The notes: a model not told the origin generated them from the sequence alone. Counted from the stretch's first letter, positions 29,601 through 38,250 are shown. The stretch is 64,000 nucleotides of DNA from Lewinellaceae bacterium (GCA_020636005.1 JACJYR010000003.1:558001-622000); one strand, 5' to 3'. Numbers and translations are program-made.

Positions 29601-30586
29601 GCTTCGATCCTATCAATTTCCTGGATGGAAGTGGCTCATCAGGTATTTCTTCCCTAAGTTATAACTGGGAAACTACAGATGGCAAGCTTGAATCAGGTGA
29701 AACTACTGCAAAGCCAGGCATTTCCGGCCCCGGCACCTACTTATTGACGGTGACAAATCCAGTCAATGGCTGCACTGACACCGATCAGGTGACCATTACA
29801 ACCGATGGGCCTGTTGCCAATGTTTACGACTACCAACCACCCTGTAATGGCGACAAAGGTGCAATTACCTTTTCCGGTATTACCGGTGGCGTGAAACCCT
29901 ATCTCTTCTCGCTGGATGGAGGCCAGACCTATTCTACCGAAACACTATACTCCGACCTTGCACCAGGGTCTTACCATGTAGTGGTGCAGGATGCAAAGGG
30001 CTGTGAAGACGACAAGCTGGTAGATATCATTGAGCCTGACATTTTCCATATCGAAGTGGAACCGAGGGCGGAAATGAAATTGGGCGAAAGTTATCAAATC
30101 GAAACCCAGGTAAATTATCCACAGGATCAGATCCAGCAGGTATCGTGGCACCCGGACATTAACCTGAGTTGTGCTGACTGCCTTGATCCGGTAGCAACCC
30201 CTACTGCTACCATGCTTTACCTGGTGACCGTAGTAACAGAAAATGGATGTAAAGACTCAGCGCCCATAATGCTGGTAGTGAACAAATCTGGCGGGGTGTA
30301 CGTGCCAACGGCTTTCTCGCCCAACGGCGATGGCAATAATGATGTCTTCATGGTCTTTTCCGACAAGGAGAGCGTAGCAAAAATTAATGCCTTCCTGGTG
30401 TTCGATCGCTGGGGCGAAACCGTTTACGAGTACTATAATTTCCAAGCCAACGATCCAAATTTCGGATGGGATGGCAAATACCGGGGCACTTTGATGCGGC
30501 CTGCCGTATTCACCTGGTTTGTTGACGTGGACTATATAGACGGCAGATCGGAAATCCTGAAAGGTGATGTTGTGCTTATGCAATAA
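23618..30586 (+). CDS. Giant secreted repeat protein with type-B T9SS (gliding-associated) C-terminal domain
   Basis: A protein of about 2,322 residues. Order: signal peptide (MGTTLRYSITLAFLSGIFLP...FSQ); N-terminal region to about 150; choice-of-anchor L domain at about 150-380 (FNYVFASEEYCEYAP, GFNDVFGFFISGPG); Calx-beta-like segment (TPGVDYSPLP, DDGITEGIETIVLSI); two SprB-like repeats (GGIPPYSFAWSNG, GGTPPLTYNWTGG); then 15 Ig/PKD-like repeats of about 83 residues, each starting with LTC or a variant and ending in PGTYxLxVTNxxNGC; one more SprB-like repeat; and a CHU_C/type-B sorting domain (VPTAFSPNGDGNNDVF, FDRWGETVYEY, to VVLMQ). It should be exported by T9SS and held at the surface, plausibly as an adhesin. 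I prefer the ATG at 23618 because it opens the signal peptide. No porP/sprF-like partner gene is adjacent. Confidence 0.93.
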   Translation: MGTTLRYSITLAFLSGIFLPTIFSQTKLGKHLSIELEGYRMRYQMPYAEGAQSLEVCGLKEGETYAVWAVQSGSAEPGIRLAGNSEFKRTFQFTAKTSCMDFVLQRDENFSDELWFSIGCRTCEEALKHGSNLAEMAGISVSGGQTAESLIQDVFIGGGCFDINNVTTVGPPAGIGSFANGASSILIDEGVIIECGNIANALGPNSIESAGNNIGGGSDPDLALLTGAQLFDAVGIEFDFRPTVNTINFNYVFASEEYCEYAPPVSSGFNDVFGFFISGPGISGGFLYNGANIATLPGSGIYVSINNVNPVSNTGYFVPNSLGSCGGGTAVNDIQFDGFTSLLTAVANVVPCATYHIRLLVADAGDGIFDSAVFLQANSFNAGGTATGEANAITTGTNIVYESCNDGSFIFSRAGSNTSMPLFITYTISPTSTATPGVDYSPLPTSIVIPPGLTEFALPVTVFDDGITEGIETIVLSITNSCSCSSYNIILEIHDPPVVSAILPDEEVCAGTPVFLEPDVQGGIPGGQFSYQWSTGANTPSVLAVPLTTTTYTVTVTDQCGTTAEVTNTVGVSEVPTAFMTGTGFLCTSDPTQSVDLTIDFTGTAPWEFQMYLNGVPLPPITTSENPYVYTTNVPGTYELFSVTSVVGNCQGAAVGVSPVLINTVTVDAVPSPPTCAGTGAISANPDGGIPPYSFAWSNGFPDLPTAIGLSPGTYTVTVTDFYGCTGTDQALIVAGPSMEATATVPSGANCLNPNGGSINIAITGGTPPLTYNWTGGIGNTGTPTGLAPGNYTVTVSDNFGCTDIASAIVPADTISPAAVATPGQPITCNNGTSLVNGQGSSTGANISYQWSGAGVQAGQNTIEATVNQSGTYNLLVTNTTNGCTAEASATVTADQITPVATAVGGTLNCTTTIISLDGSGSSTGANIGYDWTGPGILSGGNTLSPTVNQDGLYTLTVTNLTNGCSDQEQVNVDTDADVPNAVIAAPQPLTCSTTSLTLDGSGSSAGPNYGYQWYQGSAPITGQTSTTLGVSATGSYQLVVTDQSNGCSDSYSVQVSNDLTPPSVAANVASLLTCNQTTTGISANVNGNTAGYTFNWTTTNGTITAGDTNANATAGAPGTYNVVVTSLANGCTGTASVEVQQDANTPEALIDPSNNLNCVNTQSLLDATASSQSPTITFNWTTVGGSFLSGQNTLSPTVDAPGTYTLTILDSSNNCESQSTVTISEDIQTPQINLPPPVLLTCDVTSMNLGAQVPNVPAGDLDFEWLTGNGTFDGATNTLNPSISTPGTYTLSVTNEVNGCSASESITIDQNITAPTVQIAQPDLLTCSNNTVSLNAGGSSTGANFDIVWSTGNGSIISGTNSLNAMVDAAGIYQLVITNTANGCSQSAQTTVEENVQLPQVSAGPTATLTCSAMQLPLAGTASTGSEFTYQWTGPGIVNGASTLNPVVNQPGSYQLQVTNILTACTATSTVTIDQDIAAPTAEAGTGGELSCTTTAMTLDGNGSSTQNVQYSWTSPNGNIVSGENTLTPTINAPGNYIIEVTNLANGCTSTDEVEITEDDSLPEVDAGTASPITCLVNQVSLNGSGSVMGPEYSYQWSTNNGNIVSGDTTLTPTVNAPGIYVLTVTNALTNCTNLASVTVAAQTTPPVVEAGPTDQLNCNETSLPLDGAGSATGANFTYQWTTQDGNIVSGGNTLNPAIDEPGTYQLVVTNTTTGCTNTDAVTITQSLDAPSAVANTPGLLTCNVNSLNLNGNGSSTGSSYAYLWTTTDGNIVNGANTLTPSIDQTGNYQLLVTNLLNGCTETASVAVQQDITPPNATVGTAEQLTCTTQSVALDGTGSSSGANISYQWSTTNGNILNGGTTLSPTVNQTGTYVLTVTNNMNGCTNSANVVVGQDESIPQAVISPASPLTCLVKELTINASASSGIGYQYLWTTNGGNIVSGQTTLSPVINAPGLYLLTVTNLANGCTKEAQIMVDQDIQAPVADAGQGFILDCFDPINFLDGSGSSGISSLSYNWETTDGKLESGETTAKPGISGPGTYLLTVTNPVNGCTDTDQVTITTDGPVANVYDYQPPCNGDKGAITFSGITGGVKPYLFSLDGGQTYSTETLYSDLAPGSYHVVVQDAKGCEDDKLVDIIEPDIFHIEVEPRAEMKLGESYQIETQVNYPQDQIQQVSWHPDINLSCADCLDPVATPTATMLYLVTVVTENGCKDSAPIMLVVNKSGGVYVPTAFSPNGDGNNDVFMVFSDKESVAKINAFLVFDRWGETVYEYYNFQANDPNFGWDGKYRGTLMRPAVFTWFVDVDYIDGRSEILKGDVVLMQ

Positions 30587-30654
30587 TAAATGACGGGCTA
30601 ATGGAATGGACTGAAGGCACTTAATGCTTGCAAGTTCGTCCGATGCCATTCAGA

Positions 30655-30690
30655 AATAGCTGTTCCTGCTTGGGGCAGCTATTTTTTTTT
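30655..30690 (+). terminator. Rho-independent terminator of the adhesin gene
   Basis: Stem AATAGCTG (30655-30662) pairs with CAGCTATT (30676-30683), extended by weaker pairs, followed directly by a run of T to 30690. It lies 69 bp after the adhesin stop codon. Confidence 0.8.
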
Positions 30691-31512
30691 CACCCAACAC
30701 ACATATTTTACATTTTAATAAAAACTGACGGTCAATGATTTAGAAGGGGCTATCCGCAAATGCCGGTTTGCTTTGTCTTTTGAACATTTTTTTTTCACTA
30801 ATAATTTTATTCCTTTGTGCGAGCGATTTTATCCCAAACGGCATTCCAGGATAAATTATCCCACAATCCCCATGTGCATATCCAAATAATCCGCTCCCTA
30901 AAAACGGAAATTTTGAATTTGACGGCAAGGAACCTTCGCAGGGACAGGACAACTCAACACAGTTTTTATTCATTTGTATTTCAGCAAGAGGTTGATTGGG
31001 TTAATATCGTCCCATTTCAACTTCTTCAACCCTTATAAACCTTTTGGTTCTGACTTCGCCCGGTTAGGATATTTTTTTTTACTCACCCTCCCAAGCTTCA
31101 TTTCCTGCTATGGCGGCCTGCATAAAGCCATCTGATTTGTTCCAGGAAATAAAAGATTTTGCTTCCAACGGTTGTGCATTCGTTTATGCTGAATAAGCGT
31201 CCGCTTTCCTGCAGAAGTAAATACGGTTTTGCAGGCCTGGAAAACCCTGAATTTAGGCCAATCAAATCCCCAATTTGAACAGAAGATCGACTCTATATGC
31301 AGATTGGAAAGCCATCCGAATTGATTCTGGGTGGCTTTCTTTATTGGGGAAATGCGCTAAATTGCCAAACGCTCCAAATTTTCCCGAAGCTTCAAACAAA
31401 CTGGCCCATTTCCCTACAGGCTCAAAACATCATCTATTTCAAATGTCACTTTGGTTAGCGTTTATTAAAATCCTAATTTACAGGCGTTTTGAAACATCTA
31501 ATCAATAACACC
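30691..31512. other. Long AT-rich intergenic stretch
   Basis: Over 800 bp without a supportable gene. The only structure is a stem at 31307-31317/31329-31339 (GAAAGCCATCC against GGGTGGCTTTC, one G-T pair) followed by TTTATT, terminator-like and on the plus strand. Small open frames here lack coding character. Confidence 0.5.
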
Positions 31513-32667
31513 ATGAAAAAAAGCCAACTTTTCCTAGCCTTTGTTTCTTTTACTGCGGTTTTTCTGTTTCCCCGTTGCGGCATCACGCTGTATGTGCCCA
31601 ATACGGTCAACTCGCCCCTTCTGGGCGAAAAGGGGGATTACAGGTTCAATGCAGGTTTTGTCACCCAGGCCCCGGAGATAACCGTTGACGTCCAGGGAGC
31701 TTATGGCATCACCAACCACTTCGGGATATTGGCCAACACTTCTTTCATGTCGGGCAATGACGACTACGATAGTGAAAAAAATTCCCACGTTTTGCTGGAG
31801 GCAGCGGCGGGCGCATTCACCCCTTTTGGGATGACTGATGCCGATTGGAAAATGGGCCGATTGGAAATCTACGGTGGATATGGCGTTGGCTGGGCGGAAG
31901 ACAATGAGAACGGCTACCAATACAAGGGAAACTACAACCGGTTTTTTATCCAGCCTGCCATCGGACTCCGGCAAAAAGTGGTGGATTTTTCATTTTCCCC
32001 CCGTATGGCGTTTATCAATTACAGCAATTACAAAAGTACCGATCCCAATGATTTGGTTGACGCTTCATTGGGTTTCACCACTTTCGAACCAACAGCTACC
32101 GTCTCTTTGGGATATAAAAAAGGCCGGGTTTACCTGCAGTTGAGCAGGGTGCTGCTGATGTCGGGCCGAAGTGACTACGAACGGGTCACTTTGTTCGATG
32201 GTGGAGAAGAACTTAATTTCAATATTGGCGGCACGTTTTGCACCTGGAAACAGAAAGAAGTGGAGCGCCCCCCCGTTTCACTGCGGCCAGAGAAGGAAGA
32301 AAATAAATCAGATAGAGGCCTTGAAAGAACAGGAAAACCGGAGCCTGCCCCCGCCAGTATTGCCATTGCAGGAACCGATTTTTCCATCTGCGTGAAAGAA
32401 GGCGGCGAACCCGACGGCGACACTATTTCCCTTACCTTCAACGGCGTTTACCTTGCAAGGGAACTGGAATTGGCCAAAGAACCTGCCTGTTTCGATGTGG
32501 CCGTGACGCCTGGACAGGAAGGCCTGCTCCGAATTACCACCCTTTCGGAAGGGATTTTTACACCCAACACACTGCAAATCCTGGTAAGGCAAGGAAAAAA
32601 GGAAAAGGTCTTCTATCTCCGCACAGAGAAAGATAAAATAGAGGAAATAAAATTTAAACAGGAATAG
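31513..32667 (+). CDS. Uncharacterised exported protein, possible lipoprotein
   Basis: A 384-residue protein. The N-terminus MKKSQLFLAFVSFTAVFLFPRC is hydrophobic and a Cys follows, but Arg directly before it is not a standard lipobox. Residues 30 to about 240 look like an outer-membrane-barrel type domain with alternating strands (GITNHFGILANTSFMSG, GRLEIYGGYGVGWAE, RFFIQPAIGLRQKVVDFSFS, TFEPTATVSLGYKKGRVYLQ). After a charged linker (about 255-285) comes a compact beta-rich C-terminal domain (FSICVKEGGEPDGDTISLTFNG). I do not recognise a named family. It is isolated, with long gaps on both sides. The ATG at 31513 is chosen because it opens the signal sequence. Confidence 0.72.
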   Translation: MKKSQLFLAFVSFTAVFLFPRCGITLYVPNTVNSPLLGEKGDYRFNAGFVTQAPEITVDVQGAYGITNHFGILANTSFMSGNDDYDSEKNSHVLLEAAAGAFTPFGMTDADWKMGRLEIYGGYGVGWAEDNENGYQYKGNYNRFFIQPAIGLRQKVVDFSFSPRMAFINYSNYKSTDPNDLVDASLGFTTFEPTATVSLGYKKGRVYLQLSRVLLMSGRSDYERVTLFDGGEELNFNIGGTFCTWKQKEVERPPVSLRPEKEENKSDRGLERTGKPEPAPASIAIAGTDFSICVKEGGEPDGDTISLTFNGVYLARELELAKEPACFDVAVTPGQEGLLRITTLSEGIFTPNTLQILVRQGKKEKVFYLRTEKDKIEEIKFKQE

Positions 32668-32902
32668 CTGTCAATAGCGGGGAAATCCATTTCCGCTTAT
32701 AATTGTCGATTTTGCCCGGAAAAATGAATCTCCCGACTATTTTTTCCTGTCCAGTTGGAAGAGGATACATATTTGTGCCTCCGGCAAAAATATCCACACC
32801 GGCCAGTCGCCTGCGCATCCCAGCTTAATAGTGGATGGGTTATTAAAAACCCCGGCCAAAAGCCCTAAACCTTTCACCCAAAAATAATTACCAAAGCCTG
32901 CT

Positions 32903-32933
32903 TTTCGCCCTGGCTGCGCCTTTCTTAACTTTG
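32903..32933 (+). promoter_or_regulatory. Candidate promoter for the SNF2 helicase gene
   Basis: TTTC (32903-32906), 19-nt spacer, TAACTTTG (32926-32933). The -7 box fits TAnnTTTG; the -33 box has one mismatch to TTTG. The predicted leader to the ATG at 33006 is about 65 nt. The remaining gap from 32668 holds only a short GCGG/CCGC dyad at about 32677. Confidence 0.5.
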
Positions 32934-33005
32934 CCCCCCTCCTAAAAAAAGCAGGAGCGGCCCAATCAATAATTGGGTCAATTTCGTAAAACTACCCGCA
33001 ACAAC

Positions 33006-36000
33006 ATGGTAATCAATACGTTCCGCCAACGCTTCAAAGACCTCCATCCGGTTGAAAAGGAAATGCTGAAAATCCTTTCCGTTGCTTATGAGCCTTGCAA
33101 CCAAAACGAAATGGTCAACCTCTTGAGGGAATGTGACATAAGGAACGACAAAGGCACCCACATACAGGCACCCCAGGTCAAGGAATACCGGGAATTATTG
33201 GATGCCGGGGGCTGGCTCCAATTCAGGGACCAGGAAGAAATGCAGGTAGCTGAAAAATACAGGGAGCTCGTCATGCGGATGGCTGTCATCGATCCACAGT
33301 TCAAAACCTTCGTCAGGGCGGTCACCAAATTGTTCCCCTACCGGGAATGGAACTTAGGGCCCCGCAATTTCGACGTATGCATCCGTGATTTACGCATCGC
33401 CCTTTACGAGGGCAACCTGAGCCGCTCCCAGGAGGTCATCCTGGATATTCTAAGGTTTTTCAAGGAGGAGTGGGCACAAACAGAATTTTTCTTCCAATTT
33501 TTCCATCCTTTCGACCCGGATTGGCTGGCGACTTTCCCGCCAGATATTCAAGCCCTGGCCCTTCTGCAAATGATTGGGGAGGCCATGTCAAAACTGGAGC
33601 CGGTGGACGAGCTGTTAGATTTCGTGAAGAACAATGGCTGGCTTGACAATAAGAAAACCTCAGACACTGGAATCTCGCTTTTGATTTTGCCTCTCGTCCA
33701 GATGGGCAGGTTTGCCGAAGCAGAAGCACTGGTGGATAAACTGCCCACTTCCTTTTCCAAACTCCTCAACAGGGGTATGGTGGAATTTTTTACTAAAAGG
33801 AATAACGAGGCACTGCATTCTTTTGATGAAGGGCTTAAACTTTTCAAAAAAGAAGCAGTGCTGAAAAAAGGAGTTTATCCGGGCTTTGAGGGTGTCGTCC
33901 ATCTATTGGCCCTTTTGAAAGACAAAGGGAAGGATTTCCTTAAAAAAACGCTCGATTTGCTCGTCGATACGCCAGAGAGCATCCATGACGGTTTATTGGT
34001 TTACCTCCAATCTGCCTTGCTGCACCAACTCAACTACCTGACAGATGCCAGGGAGATGTTGGGCGAACGCCCGGAAGAGGCACTTGAATGGATCTTTTTC
34101 GCTGCGGCCCATTACTGGAACGACCAACCTTTGCCCCTGCGGGATGTGGATGAATTGAAGACCTTTTTTCATAAGGCCAACAAATACGGCTACCGGTGGA
34201 TGGCGCTGGAATTTGCAAACCTGATTGCCAAATTTGATCCAGATGAAAAAACAGCCGGCGAGTACGAAGAAGCTGCTAATAAATTGGAAGCCGCACTCGG
34301 CACGGAGAGTATTCTCCACCTTATTCAGCGAACCGAAAAATGGGAGCGCTCGCTCGAAGCACTGATGCAGTTGCAGGGAAAAAAAGGTAAAAAAGGCAAG
34401 GCGGCTGAAAAACTGACCCGGCTGGTGTGGTGGGTTGATTTTAAAAAAAACCAGGTACAGCCAGTAGAGCAGACCTTTGGGAAAGGAGGCTGGTCGAAAG
34501 GGCGCAACGTAGCCCTCAAGCGTCTCAAGGAATTCAAAATCAGCAACTTAACCGACCAGGACATGGAGGCGGCCAGGGCTATCAAAGCCTACAACCAAGG
34601 CTACTACGGCGGGATGGAATATGAATTTGATTGGGAAAAACTGCTGCCTGCCCTGGTCGGCCACCCCCTTCTTTTTTTGATGGAAAACCCTGCCGTTTCC
34701 GTTGAGTTGTTGGAAAAAAAGCCGCAGTTACTGGTGGAAGAATCCAAAAATGGCTACGAAATGAGGTTTTCTTATGAATTCAAAAGCTCCGGACTATTCC
34801 TCGTACGGGAAACCCCGACCCGCTACATCTTGCTGATGGTGAACGAAGTACATGCAGAAATCAACCGCCTGCTCGAATATGGCCGCCTACAGTTGCCTGC
34901 CAGGGCGAAGGACAAAGTAATCGAAGCCGTTGGCAATCTTTCAACCATCGTCACCGTCCAGTCGGAGGTAGGCGGCGAGGCAATGGATATACCGACTGTG
35001 GAGGGCGACGCCACCATCTTCATCCACCTGTTGCCAGTCGGCGACGGTTTTAAAATTGAATTTTTTGTAAAGCCTTTTACCAGCGAACCGCCCTATTTTA
35101 AGCCAGGCGCAGGCCGGGAAAATATCATTGCCGAAGTAAACGGCCTTCCCAGCCGGGCCACCAGGGATTTGAAAAAGGAAAAAGAGAACGCCAGAAGCGT
35201 GGAAGATGCCTGTCCGACCCTGCTCAAAATACCCAACGAAAACCGGGAATGGCTCTTCGACGATGTGGAAGACTGCCTCAACGTGCTGCTCGAACTCGAA
35301 CCGCTCAAACAAGGCGGCGACATCGTGATGGAATACCCAAAGGGCGAAAAGCTCCGCATCGCCGGCCAGGTTGGATTCGACCAGTTATCCATGGGCATCC
35401 AGAAAGAGCGGGACTGGTTTTCAGTGGACGGCAAGGTACAAGTGAACGAAAACCTGGTCATGGATTTCCGCAAACTACTGGACTTGTCGCAAAACTCAAA
35501 AAGCAATTTTGTGGAGATCAGCGATGGCCAGTTTCTGGCGCTTACCGGGCAGTTGAAACGCAGGCTGGAGGAGTTGAACAGTCTTTTTTCAAAAACAAAA
35601 AACGACCTGCGCTTCCATCCCCTGGCCATCCATGCCATGGAAGATTTTACCAATTTGCTGGACGATGTCCAGGTGGATGCAGCCTGGAAAAAACAACTGG
35701 CCCGCCTGAAGGAATCCCGTGATATAAAGCCCAATGTTCCCTCTACTTTTAAGGCCGAGCTGCGGCCCTATCAGGAAGACGGTTTCCGTTGGCTGTCGCA
35801 AATGGCCCATTGGGGTGTGGGCGCCTGCCTCGCCGACGATATGGGCCTGGGCAAAACGGTGCAGGCACTGGCCCTCTTGCTCGACCGGGCCAAACAAGGA
35901 CCGGCTATGGTCTGCGCCCCTGCCTCGGTAGTGCGCAATTGGTACCACGAAGCCCGTAAGTTCACGCCCACCCTCAACCCGCTCGTGTTTGGCGAAGCTG

Positions 36001-37127
36001 ATCGGAAGGAAACGCTCGACAACCTGCAGCCTTTCGACTTGTTGCTGGTCAGCTATGGCCTGTTGCAGCAGGAGAGCGACCTGCTGACTGAAACGCACTT
36101 CAACACCGTTGTTCTGGATGAGGCCCAGGCCATCAAGAACAGGGCAACGAAGCGTTCCCAGGCGGCCATGCAATTGCAGGCGGATTTTAAAATCATCACT
36201 ACCGGCACACCCATTGAAAACCACCTCGGCGAACTTTGGAACTTGTTCAACTTTCTCAACCCTGGCCTGCTGGGTTCGCTCGATCGTTTCAACGAAACCT
36301 ATGCGGTGCCCATCGAACGCTACCAGGATCGGGATCGCAGAAACCAATTGCGCAAGCTTATTCAGCCTTTTATCCTTCGCCGCCGCAAGAACGATGTGCT
36401 GGATGAATTGCCTGAAAAAACGGAGATCACCCTTTCGGTCGAGCTATCGCAGGAGGAAAGGGCGTTCTATGAAGCCCTTCGCCGCCAGGCAGTGGCCAAT
36501 ATTGAAAATGCTGCCGGGGAGGCTTCCGACAAGCGCTTCAAAATACTGGCCGAACTAATGAAGCTGCGGCAGGCCGCCTGTCACCCAAAGATGGTAAAAC
36601 CCGACAGCGACCTGCCAAGCAGTAAGCTGAACCTCTTCGCCGAAACAGTTGAAGAACTGAGGTCGGAAGGGCATAAAGCACTGGTATTCAGTCAATTTGT
36701 AAAACACCTGAAAATCATCGAAGAGTGGGTTCAGCAGCAGGGCATCCCCTACCAATACCTCGATGGCTCCACGCCAATGGGTCAGCGGGACAAGGCCATC
36801 CGGGCTTTCCAGGCCGGCGAGGGCGACCTTTTCCTCATCAGCCTGAAAGCTGGCGGCTTTGGGCTTAACCTCACTGCCGCCGACTATGTGCTGCACCTGG
36901 ACCCCTGGTGGAACCCTGCCGTGGAAGACCAGGCCAGCGACCGTGCCCACCGCATTGGCCAGACAAGGCCTGTCACTATTTATCGCCTGGTGGTAGAAAA
37001 CACCATCGAGGAAAAAATTGTAAAACTCCACGGCGATAAGCGGGAACTGGCAGACAGCCTGCTGGAAGGTACAGAAATGAGCGGGAAGCTGAGTGCGGAT
37101 GAATTGCTGGAACTGATAAAGAGCTGA
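33006..37127 (+). CDS. SNF2-family DEAD/DEAH-type helicase/ATPase with long N-terminal region
   Basis: A 1,373-residue protein starting at the ATG at 33006. The C-terminal 480 residues hold the two RecA-like lobes of a SNF2 ATPase: motif I DDMGLGKT (about 944-951), Ia ASVVRNWYHEA, II LDEAQAIKN (DEAQ), III TGTPIENHLGELW, IV-V FSQFVKHL and SLKAGGFGLNL, VI ASDRAHRIGQ. The N-terminal 900 residues are less familiar; about 150-450 look like helical TPR-type repeats (LPLVQMGRFAEAEALVDKLP), and about 800-890 resembles the region preceding the ATPase in bacterial SNF2 proteins. SNF2 proteins are dsDNA translocases that remodel protein-DNA complexes; the precise bacterial role is unknown. It converges on the sensor kinase gene, 18 bp away. 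Confidence 0.93.
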   Translation: MVINTFRQRFKDLHPVEKEMLKILSVAYEPCNQNEMVNLLRECDIRNDKGTHIQAPQVKEYRELLDAGGWLQFRDQEEMQVAEKYRELVMRMAVIDPQFKTFVRAVTKLFPYREWNLGPRNFDVCIRDLRIALYEGNLSRSQEVILDILRFFKEEWAQTEFFFQFFHPFDPDWLATFPPDIQALALLQMIGEAMSKLEPVDELLDFVKNNGWLDNKKTSDTGISLLILPLVQMGRFAEAEALVDKLPTSFSKLLNRGMVEFFTKRNNEALHSFDEGLKLFKKEAVLKKGVYPGFEGVVHLLALLKDKGKDFLKKTLDLLVDTPESIHDGLLVYLQSALLHQLNYLTDAREMLGERPEEALEWIFFAAAHYWNDQPLPLRDVDELKTFFHKANKYGYRWMALEFANLIAKFDPDEKTAGEYEEAANKLEAALGTESILHLIQRTEKWERSLEALMQLQGKKGKKGKAAEKLTRLVWWVDFKKNQVQPVEQTFGKGGWSKGRNVALKRLKEFKISNLTDQDMEAARAIKAYNQGYYGGMEYEFDWEKLLPALVGHPLLFLMENPAVSVELLEKKPQLLVEESKNGYEMRFSYEFKSSGLFLVRETPTRYILLMVNEVHAEINRLLEYGRLQLPARAKDKVIEAVGNLSTIVTVQSEVGGEAMDIPTVEGDATIFIHLLPVGDGFKIEFFVKPFTSEPPYFKPGAGRENIIAEVNGLPSRATRDLKKEKENARSVEDACPTLLKIPNENREWLFDDVEDCLNVLLELEPLKQGGDIVMEYPKGEKLRIAGQVGFDQLSMGIQKERDWFSVDGKVQVNENLVMDFRKLLDLSQNSKSNFVEISDGQFLALTGQLKRRLEELNSLFSKTKNDLRFHPLAIHAMEDFTNLLDDVQVDAAWKKQLARLKESRDIKPNVPSTFKAELRPYQEDGFRWLSQMAHWGVGACLADDMGLGKTVQALALLLDRAKQGPAMVCAPASVVRNWYHEARKFTPTLNPLVFGEADRKETLDNLQPFDLLLVSYGLLQQESDLLTETHFNTVVLDEAQAIKNRATKRSQAAMQLQADFKIITTGTPIENHLGELWNLFNFLNPGLLGSLDRFNETYAVPIERYQDRDRRNQLRKLIQPFILRRRKNDVLDELPEKTEITLSVELSQEERAFYEALRRQAVANIENAAGEASDKRFKILAELMKLRQAACHPKMVKPDSDLPSSKLNLFAETVEELRSEGHKALVFSQFVKHLKIIEEWVQQQGIPYQYLDGSTPMGQRDKAIRAFQAGEGDLFLISLKAGGFGLNLTAADYVLHLDPWWNPAVEDQASDRAHRIGQTRPVTIYRLVVENTIEEKIVKLHGDKRELADSLLEGTEMSGKLSADELLELIKS

Positions 37128-37145
37128 GTATATTCTGGTTGTTGC

Positions 37146-38150
37146 TCAATCCAGGCTGGACAATGGCATGTCAATCCTGAAGACCGTCCCTTTTGGCTCA
37201 TTGTCAAGCACGTCAATATGCCCGTGGTGCGCTTTGATAATTTGCTGGACGATAAACAGACCAAGGCCGGTGCCTTTGGTGGTGCGGGTCTCCTCGCTGC
37301 CGATGCGGTAAAATTTATCAAAAATGCGCTTTTTTTCCTCATCGGGAATGCCCGGCCCCCGGTCTGCTACCTCCATGACAAAGTGGCTATTATGAGTGGC
37401 CAGTTTTACCTCAATATGGGGCTGATTTTCCCCGGCGTACTTGACCGCATTTTCCAATAAATTATTGACAACCGAAGCGAAGCCCTGCCTGTCCAGCTTC
37501 ACGGCAGGGAAATCATCCGCAGCTTCCAGGGCAATGTTGGCTTCGGGGTGTTTGCCGGCTAATTTTGCCAAAATATCTTCCAGCATACCAACAGGGTTTA
37601 CGTCTTCAAAATGAGGCTGGTAGGCTGTTTCAAGTTTGGCAGAGAGGAGCAGGTTTTCCACCAGTTCGTGCAGGCGTTCTGTTTCCGCCAGGGCACTGTT
37701 GGCCAGCTTGTCGGTTTTTTCTTTTGGCAATTCCCTTTTAAGGAGGGTTTCCAGCACCAGCCGTACCGATGCGATAGGCGATTTTAGTTCGTGGGTGATG
37801 GAGAGCAGGAAATTGCGCCGCTGCTGGTTGGCTTTCACTTGTTTCGAATAAGCATTGTTGATGAACCAGATGCCCGTCAGCAAGGTGATGATGAACATGG
37901 TGGCCTCGCCAAAAATCATCCATTCCTGCCGTTTGTATTTTTTGGAAAGCTCCTGATAGGGGATGGTTGCCTCGAACTCCTGGTTGTTTTTCACCCTTCC
38001 TTCGGCTACCATGCCTATTTTCATTAAATCTGTTTTCGCATTGAAAGCATCCCTGTTTTTGGTGAAGAGCAGCAAAGCCCACCACGTGAATGCCAGCAGC
38101 ATGTAGGCCATGACGGCGTAGGATAGGAGCCGAAGTTGGTGGTTGGGCAT
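37146..38150 (-). CDS. Two-TM sensor histidine kinase
   Basis: A 334-residue kinase. TM1 at about 8-29, a short periplasmic loop of about 45 residues, TM2 at about 78-98, then a HisKA dimerisation domain with phospho-acceptor His120 (LLSITHELKSPIAS) and an HATPase_c domain with N box VVNNLLENAVKYAG, G1 DRGPGIP, F box FDKFYR and G2 GTGLGLFIV. I set the start at the ATG at 38150 because the longer open frame would run through the terminator at 38217. The small periplasmic loop suggests membrane or loop-based sensing. No response regulator lies beside it, so it is an orphan kinase within this window. Confidence 0.92.
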   Translation of the reverse strand: MPNHQLRLLSYAVMAYMLLAFTWWALLLFTKNRDAFNAKTDLMKIGMVAEGRVKNNQEFEATIPYQELSKKYKRQEWMIFGEATMFIITLLTGIWFINNAYSKQVKANQQRRNFLLSITHELKSPIASVRLVLETLLKRELPKEKTDKLANSALAETERLHELVENLLLSAKLETAYQPHFEDVNPVGMLEDILAKLAGKHPEANIALEAADDFPAVKLDRQGFASVVNNLLENAVKYAGENQPHIEVKLATHNSHFVMEVADRGPGIPDEEKKRIFDKFYRIGSEETRTTKGTGLGLFIVQQIIKAHHGHIDVLDNEPKGTVFRIDMPLSSLD

Positions 38151-38216
38151 ATTGAATGAAGGATGAAAATTTTTCAGTTTCAAAAGTGTCAAAGTTTTTT
38201 TGAAGTCCCACCAAAG

Positions 38217-38250
38217 AAAAAGCCCTGAGACTTCGCTCTCAGGGCTTTTT
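38217..38250 (-). terminator. Bidirectional-looking terminator after the zinc-ribbon gene
   Basis: A 14-nt-arm stem (AAAAAGCCCTGAGA with its complement) and a 6-nt loop; T-runs follow on both strands. It sits 40 bp beyond the stop of the leftward zinc-ribbon gene and would separate that transcript from the kinase gene. Confidence 0.85.

Noticed and set aside
33006..37127. SNF2 protein as part of a DISARM or BREX defence island
   Set aside because: No methylase, PLD nuclease, PglZ or other partner genes occur nearby.
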